Made by a program: the position numbers and the translations under genes. A DNA stretch of 40,839 nt from Lachnospiraceae bacterium (lineage in GTDB: Bacteria; Bacillota; Clostridia; Lachnospirales; Lachnospiraceae), in assembly GCA_017621975.1 (NCBI GenBank), contig JAGARW010000190.1, positions 1-40,839 of the forward strand. The letters are read 5' to 3'. Under the pieces are notes generated by a model. It was not told the origin of the DNA and searched no databases. It worked only from the letters and a program-made list of their open reading frames with translations. This document shows positions 29,452-40,839 of this stretch, in pieces. How positions within the stretch are numbered: the stretch's first letter is position 1; each line of letters begins with the position of its first letter.

Positions 29452-32400
29452 ATGTCAATGGAAAAAAACAGAATACGTCCTACTGCCGCAGGCAAGAACG
29501 TACGTATGAGTTATTCACGACAAAAAGAGGTTTTAGAGATGCCAAACCTGATAGAAGTCCAGAAGGATTCTTATCAGTGGTTCTTGAACGAGGGCTTGAA
29601 AGAAGTATTTGAAGATATTTCTCCGATTGCAGATTACAGCGGTCATTTGAGCCTTGAATTCGTGGATTTTGAACTGTGCAAGGACGAGATGCCGGTCAAC
29701 AAAAACACGATCGAGAAGTGCAAGGAAAGAGACGCAACCTATGCTGCACCTCTGAAAGTAAAAGTCCGTCTGTATAATAAAGAAAAGGAAGAGATCAGCG
29801 AGCATGAAATTTTCATGGGCGATCTTCCGATTATGACTGAGACGGGTACCTTTGTCATTAACGGCGCAGAGCGTGTCATTGTCAGCCAGCTTGTCCGTTC
29901 TCCTGGTATCTATTATGCGATCGATCATGATAAGATCGGTAAGAGACTGTTTTCCTGCACCGTGATCCCGAACCGCGGCGCATGGCTTGAGTATGAAACA
30001 GACTCCAATGATATTTTCTATGTCCGTGTAGACCGGACGAGAAAGGTTCCGATCACTGTTCTGATCCGTGCGCTTGGCGTCGGTACAAACGATGAGATCA
30101 GGGAGCTGTTCGGCGATGAACCGAAAATTGAAGCGAGCTTCACGAAAGACGTTGCTGAGAATTATCAGGAAGGTCTATTAGAGTTATACAAAAAGATCCG
30201 TCCCGGCGAACCGCTTTCCGTAGAGAGCGCGGAGAGTTTGATCAACGCTATGTTCTTTGACCCGAGAAGATATGATCTTGCCAAAGTAGGACGTTATAAA
30301 TTTAACAAGAAGCTGATGCTGCGCAATCGTATCCGCGGTCATGTTCTGGCAGAGGATGTCGTTGACACAACGACAGGCGAAATTTTAGCGGCGGCAGGCA
30401 CAAAGGTAACGGCGGAACTGGCGGACGCGATCCAGAACGCCGCGGTACCGTTTGTTTATATTCAGACTGAGGAAAGAAACGTTAAGGTTCTTTCTAATAT
30501 GATGGTAAATATTACGAGTTTTGTAGACTGCAATCCGAAGGAACTTGGCGTAACGGAGCTTGTATATTATCCGGTGCTTGCGCAGATCCTGGAAGAATAC
30601 AGCGACCAGCCGGAAGAACTGGCGGCGGCCATCAAGAGAAACATTCATGAGCTGATTCCGAAGCACATTACAAAGGAAGACATTCTTGCTTCCATTAATT
30701 ATAATATCCATCTGGAATACGGCATTGGCAACGACGACGATATCGACCATCTGGGCAACAGACGGATCCGCGCGGTCGGAGAGCTTTTGCAGAACCAGTA
30801 CCGTATCGGTCTGTCCAGACTTGAACGCGTTGTCCGCGAAAGAATGACAACGCACGATGCGGAAGAAATTTCCCCGCAGGTACTCATCAACATCAAACCG
30901 GTACAGGCGGCAGTCAAAGAATTCTTCGGCTCCTCCCAGCTGTCACAGTTTATGGATCAGAACAATCCGCTTGGCGAGCTGACGCATAAGAGACGTCTTT
31001 CCGCCTTAGGTCCGGGCGGTTTGTCGAGAGACAGAGCCGGATTCGAGGTCCGCGACGTACATTATTCCCACTACGGAAGAATGTGCCCGATCGAGACGCC
31101 TGAAGGTCCGAACATCGGTCTGATCAACTCTCTTGCAAGCTATGCAAGAATTAACGAATATGGTTTTGTCGAAGCGCCGTATCGTAAGATCGACAAAACA
31201 GATCCGAAAAATCCGCGCGTTACGGACGAAGTCGTTTATATGACGGCGGACGAAGAAGACAATTATCATGTGGCGCAGGCAAACGAGGCGCTGGACGCCG
31301 AGGGGCATTTTGTAAAGAACAGCGTTTCCGGCCGTTACCGCGAAGAAACGCAGGAATATCCGAAGGCAATGTTCGATTACATGGACGTATCTCCGAAGAT
31401 GGTATTCTCCGTAGCGACTGCGCTGATTCCGTTCCTTGAGAACGACGATGCAAACCGCGCGCTGATGGGTTCCAACATGCAGCGTCAGGCGGTGCCGCTT
31501 CTGATAACGGAGGCGCCTGTCGTCGGCACCGGTATGGAGCCGAAGGCGGCGGTAGACTCCGGCGTCTGCGTTGTTGCGAAAAAGCCGGGTACGATCGATT
31601 ATGTGGCTTCCAATGAGATCCGCATCAGCTATGACGACGGTGAAAAAGAAGAAATTCATCTGACGAAGTTTTCGCGCAGCAACCAATCCAACTGCTATAA
31701 TCAGAAGCCGATCGTTTTTAAAGGCGATCATGTGGCGGCAGGTCAGGTCATTGCAGATGGTCCGTCCACTTCCGAAGGAGAGCTTGCCCTTGGTAAAAAT
31801 CCTCTGATCGGTTTTATGACATGGGAAGGCTATAACTACGAGGACGCCGTGCTTCTGAGCGAAAAGCTGGTACGGGACGACGTTTATACGTCCGTACACA
31901 TTGAAGAATATGAAGCGGAAGCGCGCGATACGAAGCTTGGCGCAGAAGAGATCACATGCGACGTGCCGGGCGTGGGCGACGACGCGCTCAAAGACCTTGA
32001 TGAAAGAGGTATTATCCGCATTGGCGCCGAGGTTCGCGCAGGCGATATTCTTGTCGGCAAGGTAACGCCGAAAGGCGAGACGGAGCTGACGGCAGAAGAA
32101 AGACTGCTTCGCGCTATTTTCGGTGAAAAGGCGCGCGAGGTAAGGGATACTTCCCTGAAAGTACCGCACGGCGAATATGGTATCGTCGTCGACGCCAAAG
32201 TATTTACAAGAGAAAACGGCGATGAGCTTCCTCCGGGAGTCAATCAGGCAGTCCGTATTTATATTGCGCAGAAGAGAAAGATTTCCGTCGGCGATAAGAT
32301 GGCAGGCCGTCACGGCAACAAGGGTGTCGTTTCACGTGTTCTTCCGGTAGAGGATATGCCTTATCTGCCGAATGGACGTCCGCTTGACATCGTACTGAAT

Positions 32401-33321
32401 CCGCTCGGCGTACCTTCCCGTATGAACATTGGACAGGTACTTGAGATTCATCTTTCCCTTGCTGCAAAAGCGCTCGGCTTTAACGTGGCGACGCCGGTAT
32501 TCGACGGTGCAAACGAAGTCGATATTATGGACACTCTGGATCTGGCAAATGATTATGTCAATCTGGAGTGGGATGAATTTGAAAAGAAACATAAAGATGA
32601 GCTTCTTCCTGAAGTTCTGGAATACTTATCGGAACACAGAGAACATAGAAAGGTTTGGAAGGGAGTGCCGATTTCCAGAGACGGTAAAGTAAGGCTTCGT
32701 GACGGACGTACCGGCGAATATTTCGACAGCCCGGTAACGATCGGACACATGCATTACTTAAAGCTCCATCATCTTGTCGACGATAAGATTCATGCGCGTT
32801 CGACAGGTCCGTATGCGCTTGTAACGCAGCAGCCGCTCGGCGGCAAGGCGCAGTTCGGCGGACAGCGTTTCGGTGAAATGGAAGTATGGGCGCTGGAAGC
32901 GTACGGCGCGGCATATACGCTTCAGGAAATCCTGACAGTAAAATCCGACGATGTGATCGGACGCGTCAAGACTTACGAGGCGATCATCAAGGGCGACAAT
33001 ATCCCGGCGCCGGGTATTCCGGAATCGTTCAAGGTACTGTTGAAAGAATTGCAGTCGCTTGGTCTGGATGTCAAGGTGCTTCGTGAAGATCAGACAGAAG
33101 TAGAGATCACGGAAACGATCGATTACGGTGAAAGCGAGTACCGTTATGAGATGGAAGGTGATTCGCGCAGTTACAATCGTGAAGAAGAATCACTCGGTTC
33201 CATGGGCTATCAGAAACAGGAGTTTGATGAAGACGGAGAACTGGTAAGCGCGGAAGACGAAGAGGACGACGCATTCGACGATGAGTTCGACGCGGAGTAC
33301 GAAGATTCTCTGGATGAGTAA
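29452..33321 (+). CDS. rpoB: DNA-directed RNA polymerase subunit beta
   Basis: RpoB forms one jaw of RNA polymerase and contributes to the active centre. The 1289 aa protein carries all conserved blocks. The rifampicin-binding region [17 protein letters not shown] ... [14 protein letters not shown] keeps the Asp, His and Ser found in sensitive enzymes. [13 protein letters not shown] and the C-terminal region [18 protein letters not shown] are also present. The last ~80 residues extend beyond the core into a strongly acidic tail (rich in Glu and Asp). The ATG at 29452 follows GGGGTGA; 29458 is a possible second start. rpoC begins 22 bases after the stop. Confidence 0.98.
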   Translation: MSMEKNRIRPTAAGKNVRMSYSRQKEVLEMPNLIEVQKDSYQWFLNEGLKEVFEDISPIADYSGHLSLEFVDFELCKDEMPVNKNTIEKCKERDATYAAPLKVKVRLYNKEKEEISEHEIFMGDLPIMTETGTFVINGAERVIVSQLVRSPGIYYAIDHDKIGKRLFSCTVIPNRGAWLEYETDSNDIFYVRVDRTRKVPITVLIRALGVGTNDEIRELFGDEPKIEASFTKDVAENYQEGLLELYKKIRPGEPLSVESAESLINAMFFDPRRYDLAKVGRYKFNKKLMLRNRIRGHVLAEDVVDTTTGEILAAAGTKVTAELADAIQNAAVPFVYIQTEERNVKVLSNMMVNITSFVDCNPKELGVTELVYYPVLAQILEEYSDQPEELAAAIKRNIHELIPKHITKEDILASINYNIHLEYGIGNDDDIDHLGNRRIRAVGELLQNQYRIGLSRLERVVRERMTTHDAEEISPQVLINIKPVQAAVKEFFGSSQLSQFMDQNNPLGELTHKRRLSALGPGGLSRDRAGFEVRDVHYSHYGRMCPIETPEGPNIGLINSLASYARINEYGFVEAPYRKIDKTDPKNPRVTDEVVYMTADEEDNYHVAQANEALDAEGHFVKNSVSGRYREETQEYPKAMFDYMDVSPKMVFSVATALIPFLENDDANRALMGSNMQRQAVPLLITEAPVVGTGMEPKAAVDSGVCVVAKKPGTIDYVASNEIRISYDDGEKEEIHLTKFSRSNQSNCYNQKPIVFKGDHVAAGQVIADGPSTSEGELALGKNPLIGFMTWEGYNYEDAVLLSEKLVRDDVYTSVHIEEYEAEARDTKLGAEEITCDVPGVGDDALKDLDERGIIRIGAEVRAGDILVGKVTPKGETELTAEERLLRAIFGEKAREVRDTSLKVPHGEYGIVVDAKVFTRENGDELPPGVNQAVRIYIAQKRKISVGDKMAGRHGNKGVVSRVLPVEDMPYLPNGRPLDIVLNPLGVPSRMNIGQVLEIHLSLAAKALGFNVATPVFDGANEVDIMDTLDLANDYVNLEWDEFEKKHKDELLPEVLEYLSEHREHRKVWKGVPISRDGKVRLRDGRTGEYFDSPVTIGHMHYLKLHHLVDDKIHARSTGPYALVTQQPLGGKAQFGGQRFGEMEVWALEAYGAAYTLQEILTVKSDDVIGRVKTYEAIIKGDNIPAPGIPESFKVLLKELQSLGLDVKVLREDQTEVEITETIDYGESEYRYEMEGDSRSYNREEESLGSMGYQKQEFDEDGELVSAEDEEDDAFDDEFDAEYEDSLDE

Positions 33322-33343
33322 AGATGTGGAAGGAGTGCCATAA

Positions 33344-37066
<3,723 letters not shown>

Positions 37067-37090
37067 ATTACTGATTTTGCAAAAAAATGA

Positions 37091-37119
37091 TTGACAATGC
37101 ATTTGCGAGCACGTATACT
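37091..37119 (+). promoter_or_regulatory. sigma-A promoter of rpsL-rpsG-fusA
   Basis: TTGACA at 37091-37096, exactly 17 bases, TATACT at 37114-37119. Both boxes overlap or border the left arm of the rpoBC terminator hairpin, and the predicted start (~37126) falls in the hairpin loop. Confidence 0.82.
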
Positions 37120-37152
37120 ATTTGAGTGTGCACGCAGATGCATTGTTTTTTG
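37094..37152 (+). terminator. rpoBC terminator hairpin overlapping the rpsL promoter
   Basis: Arms of 19 bases (37094-37112 and 37128-37146) pair with two mismatches, including ACAATGCAT with ATGCATTGT. They are followed by a run of T. Only RNA coming from rpoC contains both arms; RNA started at the rpsL promoter would carry only the right arm. Confidence 0.78.
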
Positions 37153-37225
37153 TGTGTAAAGATGCAGCTTTCGTGTATACAAAGCAACTATTTATTCCAT
37201 TATATTATGAAAGAGGTGAAACAGA

Positions 37226-37645
37226 ATGCCAACATTTAACCAGTTAGTAAGAAAAGGTCGTCAGACATCTGTAAAGAAGTCTACAGCGCCGGCGCTTCAG
37301 AAAGGATACAACTCCCTTCGTAAGAAAGCCATCGAGACGTCTTCTCCGCAGAAGAGAGGCGTATGTACCGCTGTTAAGACTGCAACTCCTAAGAAGCCGA
37401 ACTCCGCTCTTAGAAAGATCGCCAGAGTACGTCTGTCCAACGGAATCGAAGTAACAAGCTATATTCCGGGAGAAGGACACAACTTACAGGAGCACAGCGT
37501 TGTTCTCGTAAGAGGCGGAAGAGTAAAGGATTTACCTGGTACAAGATACCATGTAATCAGAGGTACGCTTGATACGGCGGGCGTTGCAAACAGAAAGCAG
37601 GCGCGTTCCAAATACGGCGCTAAGAGACCGAAAGCTGCGAAGTAA
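37226..37645 (+). CDS. rpsL: 30S ribosomal protein S12
   Basis: S12 lies at the decoding centre and controls accuracy. The 139 aa protein has full length with [12 protein letters not shown] at the start, [23 protein letters not shown] in the middle, and [20 protein letters not shown]. The lysines and proline of the two streptomycin-related loops (PKKPNSA and VKDLPG) are the wild-type residues. The ribosome site is AAGAGGTG before the ATG. It is first of the str operon, with rpsG 143 bases downstream. Confidence 0.97.
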   Translation: MPTFNQLVRKGRQTSVKKSTAPALQKGYNSLRKKAIETSSPQKRGVCTAVKTATPKKPNSALRKIARVRLSNGIEVTSYIPGEGHNLQEHSVVLVRGGRVKDLPGTRYHVIRGTLDTAGVANRKQARSKYGAKRPKAAK

Positions 37646-37674
37646 AATATTACTTTGCATGTACCACAAAATAA

Positions 37675-38259
<585 letters not shown>

Positions 38260-38273
38260 AGGAGGAAGAACCC

Positions 38274-40391
38274 TTGGCTGGAAGAGAATATCCATTAGAG
38301 AGAACCAGAAACATTGGTATCATGGCTCATATCGATGCGGGTAAGACAACTCTTACAGAGCGTATCTTATATTATACCGGTGTAAACTACAAGATTGGCG
38401 ATACTCATGAAGGTACGGCTACTATGGACTGGATGGAGCAGGAACAGGAAAGAGGTATCACAATCACATCAGCCGCTACAACATGCCACTGGACGCTGGA
38501 AGAAAACTGCAAGCCCAAGCCGGGCGCTCTTGAGCATCGTATCAATATCATTGATACGCCAGGTCACGTTGACTTTACTGTTGAAGTTGAGCGTTCACTC
38601 CGTGTACTCGATGGCGCAGTCGGTGTATTCTGTGCCAAAGGTGGTGTAGAACCTCAGTCTGAAAACGTATGGCGTCAGGCTGATACGTACAATGTACCGA
38701 GAATGGCTTTCATCAATAAGATGGACATTTTGGGTGCGAACTTCTACGGAGCCGTAGAACAGATTAAGACAAGATTAGGAAAGAACGCAATCGTTCTTCA
38801 GCTTCCGATCGGTAAGGAAGATGATTTCAAAGGAATCATCGACTTATTCGAGATGAAAGCTTATATCTATAATGATGATAAGGGAGACGATATTTCTATC
38901 GTAGATATCCCGGACGATATGAAGGATGACGCAGAGCTGTATCGTACAGAGCTGATCGAAAAGATCTGCGAACTGGACGACGATCTGATGATGCAGTATC
39001 TGGAAGGAGAAGAACCGGATACGGCGGCATTAAAGGCAGCGCTTAGAAAAGGAACATGCGAATGTACGGCAGTTCCGGTATGCTGCGGTTCCGCTTACAG
39101 AAACAAGGGCGTTCAGAAGCTTCTGGATGCGATCCTTGAATATATGCCGGCTCCTACAGACATTCCTGCAATCAAAGGAACAGACCTTGACGGCAATGAA
39201 GTAGAGAGACATTCATCCGATGATGAACCGTTCTCCGCTCTTGCATTTAAGATCATGGCCGATCCGTTTGTCGGCAAGCTCGCATTCTTCCGCGTATATT
39301 CCGGTACGATGAACTCCGGTTCTTATGTGCTGAACGCGACAAAAGATAAAAAAGAACGTGTTGGACGTATTCTGCAGATGCATGCAAACAAGAGAGCGGA
39401 ACTTGACAAAGTTTACTCCGGAGATATTGCGGCGGCTGTCGGATTCAAGTTCACAACGACAGGCGATACGATCTGCGACGAGCAGCATCCGGTTATTCTG
39501 GAATCCATGGAATTCCCGGAACCGGTTATCGAGCTGGCAATCGAGCCTAAGACAAAAGCAGGTCAGGGCAAGATGGGCGAAGCGCTTGCAAAACTGGCAG
39601 AAGAAGATCCGACCTTCCGCGCTCATACAAATCAGGAGACAGGTCAGACGATCATCGCCGGTATGGGCGAGCTGCATCTTGAAATCATCGTAGACAGACT
39701 TCTGCGTGAATTCAAGGTAGAGGCAAACGTAGGCGCGCCTCAGGTTGCTTACAAAGAAGCGATCACAAAAGCAGTCGATATCGACAGCAAATATGCAAAA
39801 CAGTCCGGCGGACGCGGTCAGTATGGACATTGTAAAGTTAAATTCGAGCCTATGGACGCGAACGGAGAAGAGCTGTTCAAATTCGAATCTCAGGTTGTCG
39901 GCGGTGCGATTCCGAAGGAATACATTCCGGCAGTCGGCGAAGGTATCGAAGAAGCGACAAAAGCAGGTATCCTCGGCGGATTCCCTGTTGTCGGCGTACA
40001 CGCTGTCGTATATGACGGTTCTTATCACGAAGTCGACTCTTCTGAAATGGCATTCCACATTGCAGGTTCCCTTGCATTTAAGGAAGCGATGCAGAAAGCA
40101 GCTCCGGTACTTCTTGAGCCGATCATGAAGGTCGAAGTAACGATGCCTGAAGAATATATGGGCGATGTTATCGGCGATATTAACTCCCGCCGCGGACGCA
40201 TCGAGGGTATGGAAGACATCGGCGGAGGCAAGATGGTAAAAGCTTATGTACCGCTTGCCGAGATGTTCGGTTATTCCACAGACCTGCGCTCCAAGACACA
40301 GGGACGCGGTAACTACTCTATGTTCTTTGAGAAATACGAGCAGGTACCGAAGAACGTACAGGAAAAAGTTCTGGCAGCAAAGGCGAAATAA
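38274..40391 (+). CDS. fusA: translation elongation factor G
   Basis: EF-G is the GTPase that drives translocation of tRNA and mRNA. The 705 aa protein has the G1 motif [12 protein letters not shown]2/G3 with [13 protein letters not shown] and DTPGHVDF, and NKMD at G4. It also has the later domains ([33 protein letters not shown] and [18 protein letters not shown]). The start is TTG at 38274, with AAGGAGGAAG nine bases upstream, and the family start [25 protein letters not shown] confirms it. It is full length. The last 31 bases, including the stop codon, are repeated exactly 53 bases downstream. Confidence 0.97.
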   Translation: MAGREYPLERTRNIGIMAHIDAGKTTLTERILYYTGVNYKIGDTHEGTATMDWMEQEQERGITITSAATTCHWTLEENCKPKPGALEHRINIIDTPGHVDFTVEVERSLRVLDGAVGVFCAKGGVEPQSENVWRQADTYNVPRMAFINKMDILGANFYGAVEQIKTRLGKNAIVLQLPIGKEDDFKGIIDLFEMKAYIYNDDKGDDISIVDIPDDMKDDAELYRTELIEKICELDDDLMMQYLEGEEPDTAALKAALRKGTCECTAVPVCCGSAYRNKGVQKLLDAILEYMPAPTDIPAIKGTDLDGNEVERHSSDDEPFSALAFKIMADPFVGKLAFFRVYSGTMNSGSYVLNATKDKKERVGRILQMHANKRAELDKVYSGDIAAAVGFKFTTTGDTICDEQHPVILESMEFPEPVIELAIEPKTKAGQGKMGEALAKLAEEDPTFRAHTNQETGQTIIAGMGELHLEIIVDRLLREFKVEANVGAPQVAYKEAITKAVDIDSKYAKQSGGRGQYGHCKVKFEPMDANGEELFKFESQVVGGAIPKEYIPAVGEGIEEATKAGILGGFPVVGVHAVVYDGSYHEVDSSEMAFHIAGSLAFKEAMQKAAPVLLEPIMKVEVTMPEEYMGDVIGDINSRRGRIEGMEDIGGGKMVKAYVPLAEMFGYSTDLRSKTQGRGNYSMFFEKYEQVPKNVQEKVLAAKAK

Positions 40392-40444
40392 AGGTTATGC
40401 AGCTTTTCCCTGTGGAAAAAGTTCTGGCAGCAAAGGCGAAATAA
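40361..40444 (+). repeat. 31 bp direct repeat of the fusA 3' end
   Basis: Bases 40361-40391 (last codons and stop of fusA) recur without change at 40414-40444. The 22 bases between include CTTTTCC-CTGT-GGAAAAAG, a small hairpin that runs into the second copy. The second copy is non-coding. This is either a short tandem duplication or an assembly fault. Confidence 0.9.
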
Positions 40445-40476
40445 GCCCCGGAAGTGTCTGAAATCTGAAAAAATAC

Positions 40477-40505
40477 TTGAAATATCCGGTTATCTTTACT
40501 ATAAT
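40477..40505 (+). promoter_or_regulatory. sigma-A promoter of tuf
   Basis: TTGAAA at 40477-40482, 17 bases, TATAAT at 40500-40505. The -10 is enclosed by an inverted repeat (TATCTTT 40491-40497, AAAGATA 40507-40513). tuf is thus likely also transcribed apart from the str operon. Confidence 0.8.
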
Positions 40506-40579
40506 CAAAGATAGCCGAGTGAATTTTGAAACTCATAAAATCTTAATAAGAAAAGCAAAATCAAGGAGGAATATCAAAA

Positions 40580-40839
40580 ATGGCTAAAGCTAAATTTGAA
40601 AGAACCAAGCCGCATTGCAACATTGGTACCATTGGACACGTTGACCATGGTAAAACAACTTTAACAGCCGCAATTACAAAAGTTTTATCTGAAAGAGTTG
40701 CTGGTAACGCAGCAGTAGATTTCGCTAACATCGATAAAGCTCCGGAAGAAAGAGAACGTGGTATCACAATTTCCACAGCTCACGTTGAGTATGAGACAGA
40801 GAAGAGACATTACGCTCACGTTGACTGCCCTGGCCATGC
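40580..40839 (+). CDS. tuf: translation elongation factor Tu (5' part, cut by window end)
   Basis: EF-Tu delivers aminoacyl-tRNA to the ribosome. The visible 86 codons begin [32 protein letters not shown], with the G1 motif GHVDHGKT, the switch region with [17 protein letters not shown], and the start of G3 (DCPGH). The ribosome site AAGGAGGAATATC precedes the ATG at 40580. It follows fusA as in most bacteria, with its own promoter in the 188-base gap. The remainder lies outside the window. Confidence 0.98.
   Translation, partial: MAKAKFERTKPHCNIGTIGHVDHGKTTLTAAITKVLSERVAGNAAVDFANIDKAPEERERGITISTAHVEYETEKRHYAHVDCPGH

Noticed and set aside
31006-32313. Long minus-strand open frame (435 codons) opposite rpoB
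   Set aside because: It lies wholly within rpoB, has no ribosome site or family resemblance, and is rich in Arg, His and Cys as expected of a complementary-strand shadow.

Overview
The window looks like a chromosomal segment from a motile, Gram-positive-type anaerobe, most likely a member of the Lachnospiraceae or related Clostridia. I base this on the family resemblance of the proteins, the strong AGGAGG ribosome binding sites, the flgM-flgN-flgK-flgL-fliW-csrA flagellar order typical of Firmicutes, and an L10 leader of the Firmicutes kind. The species call is inference, since no rRNA gene or database search was available.

Layout, left to right. (1) 1-600: a ~151 bp near-perfect palindrome, then a small cupin gene. 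(2) 613-4430: a fructose operon, fruK (1-phosphofructokinase), fruA (fused PTS EIIABC) and a DeoR-family regulator, with repeated operator-like motifs upstream and a terminator after it. (3) 4439-14883: a late flagellar (filament/hook-junction) block. It has two sigma-28-type promoters, one before flgM (flgM, flgN, two tandem flgK paralogues, an oversized flgL, fliW, csrA) and one before flaG (flaG, fliD, fliS, an FlgN/FliT-like chaperone). The flagellin gene is not in the window. (4) 15008-16756: a stand-alone biotin-dependent carboxyltransferase gene, with two TTTGA-N3-TCAAA palindromes between its promoter and start codon. (5) 16890-18218, minus strand: a diverged FliD-like protein with its own sigma-A-type promoter. 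It converges with the carboxyltransferase gene on a 91 bp palindrome. (6) 18396-40839: the classic transcription/translation string rpmG-secE-nusG-rplK-rplA-rplJ-rplL-rpoB-rpoC-rpsL-rpsG-fusA-tuf (tuf cut by the window end).

The ribosomal/RNA polymerase string is interrupted twice. Between rplA and rplJ lies a cassette of MBOAT O-acyltransferase, SGNH-like partner and CapA-like protein, with its own promoter. Between rplL and rpoB lies a response regulator with a degenerate receiver-like N-terminus, followed by a hybrid histidine kinase with HPt domain. Neither has a DNA-binding domain.

Regulatory structure is unusually legible. Two copies of an L1-binding (23S mimic) hairpin precede rplK and rplA, and an L10 leader plus attenuator-like terminator precedes rplJL. 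At several junctions a terminator hairpin and the next promoter share the same bases (csrA/flaG, rpoC/rpsL, and the divergent FliD-like/rpmG region). A 31 bp exact copy of the 3' end of fusA sits downstream of the gene. No CRISPR array, tRNA, rRNA, IS transposase or prophage gene was seen.
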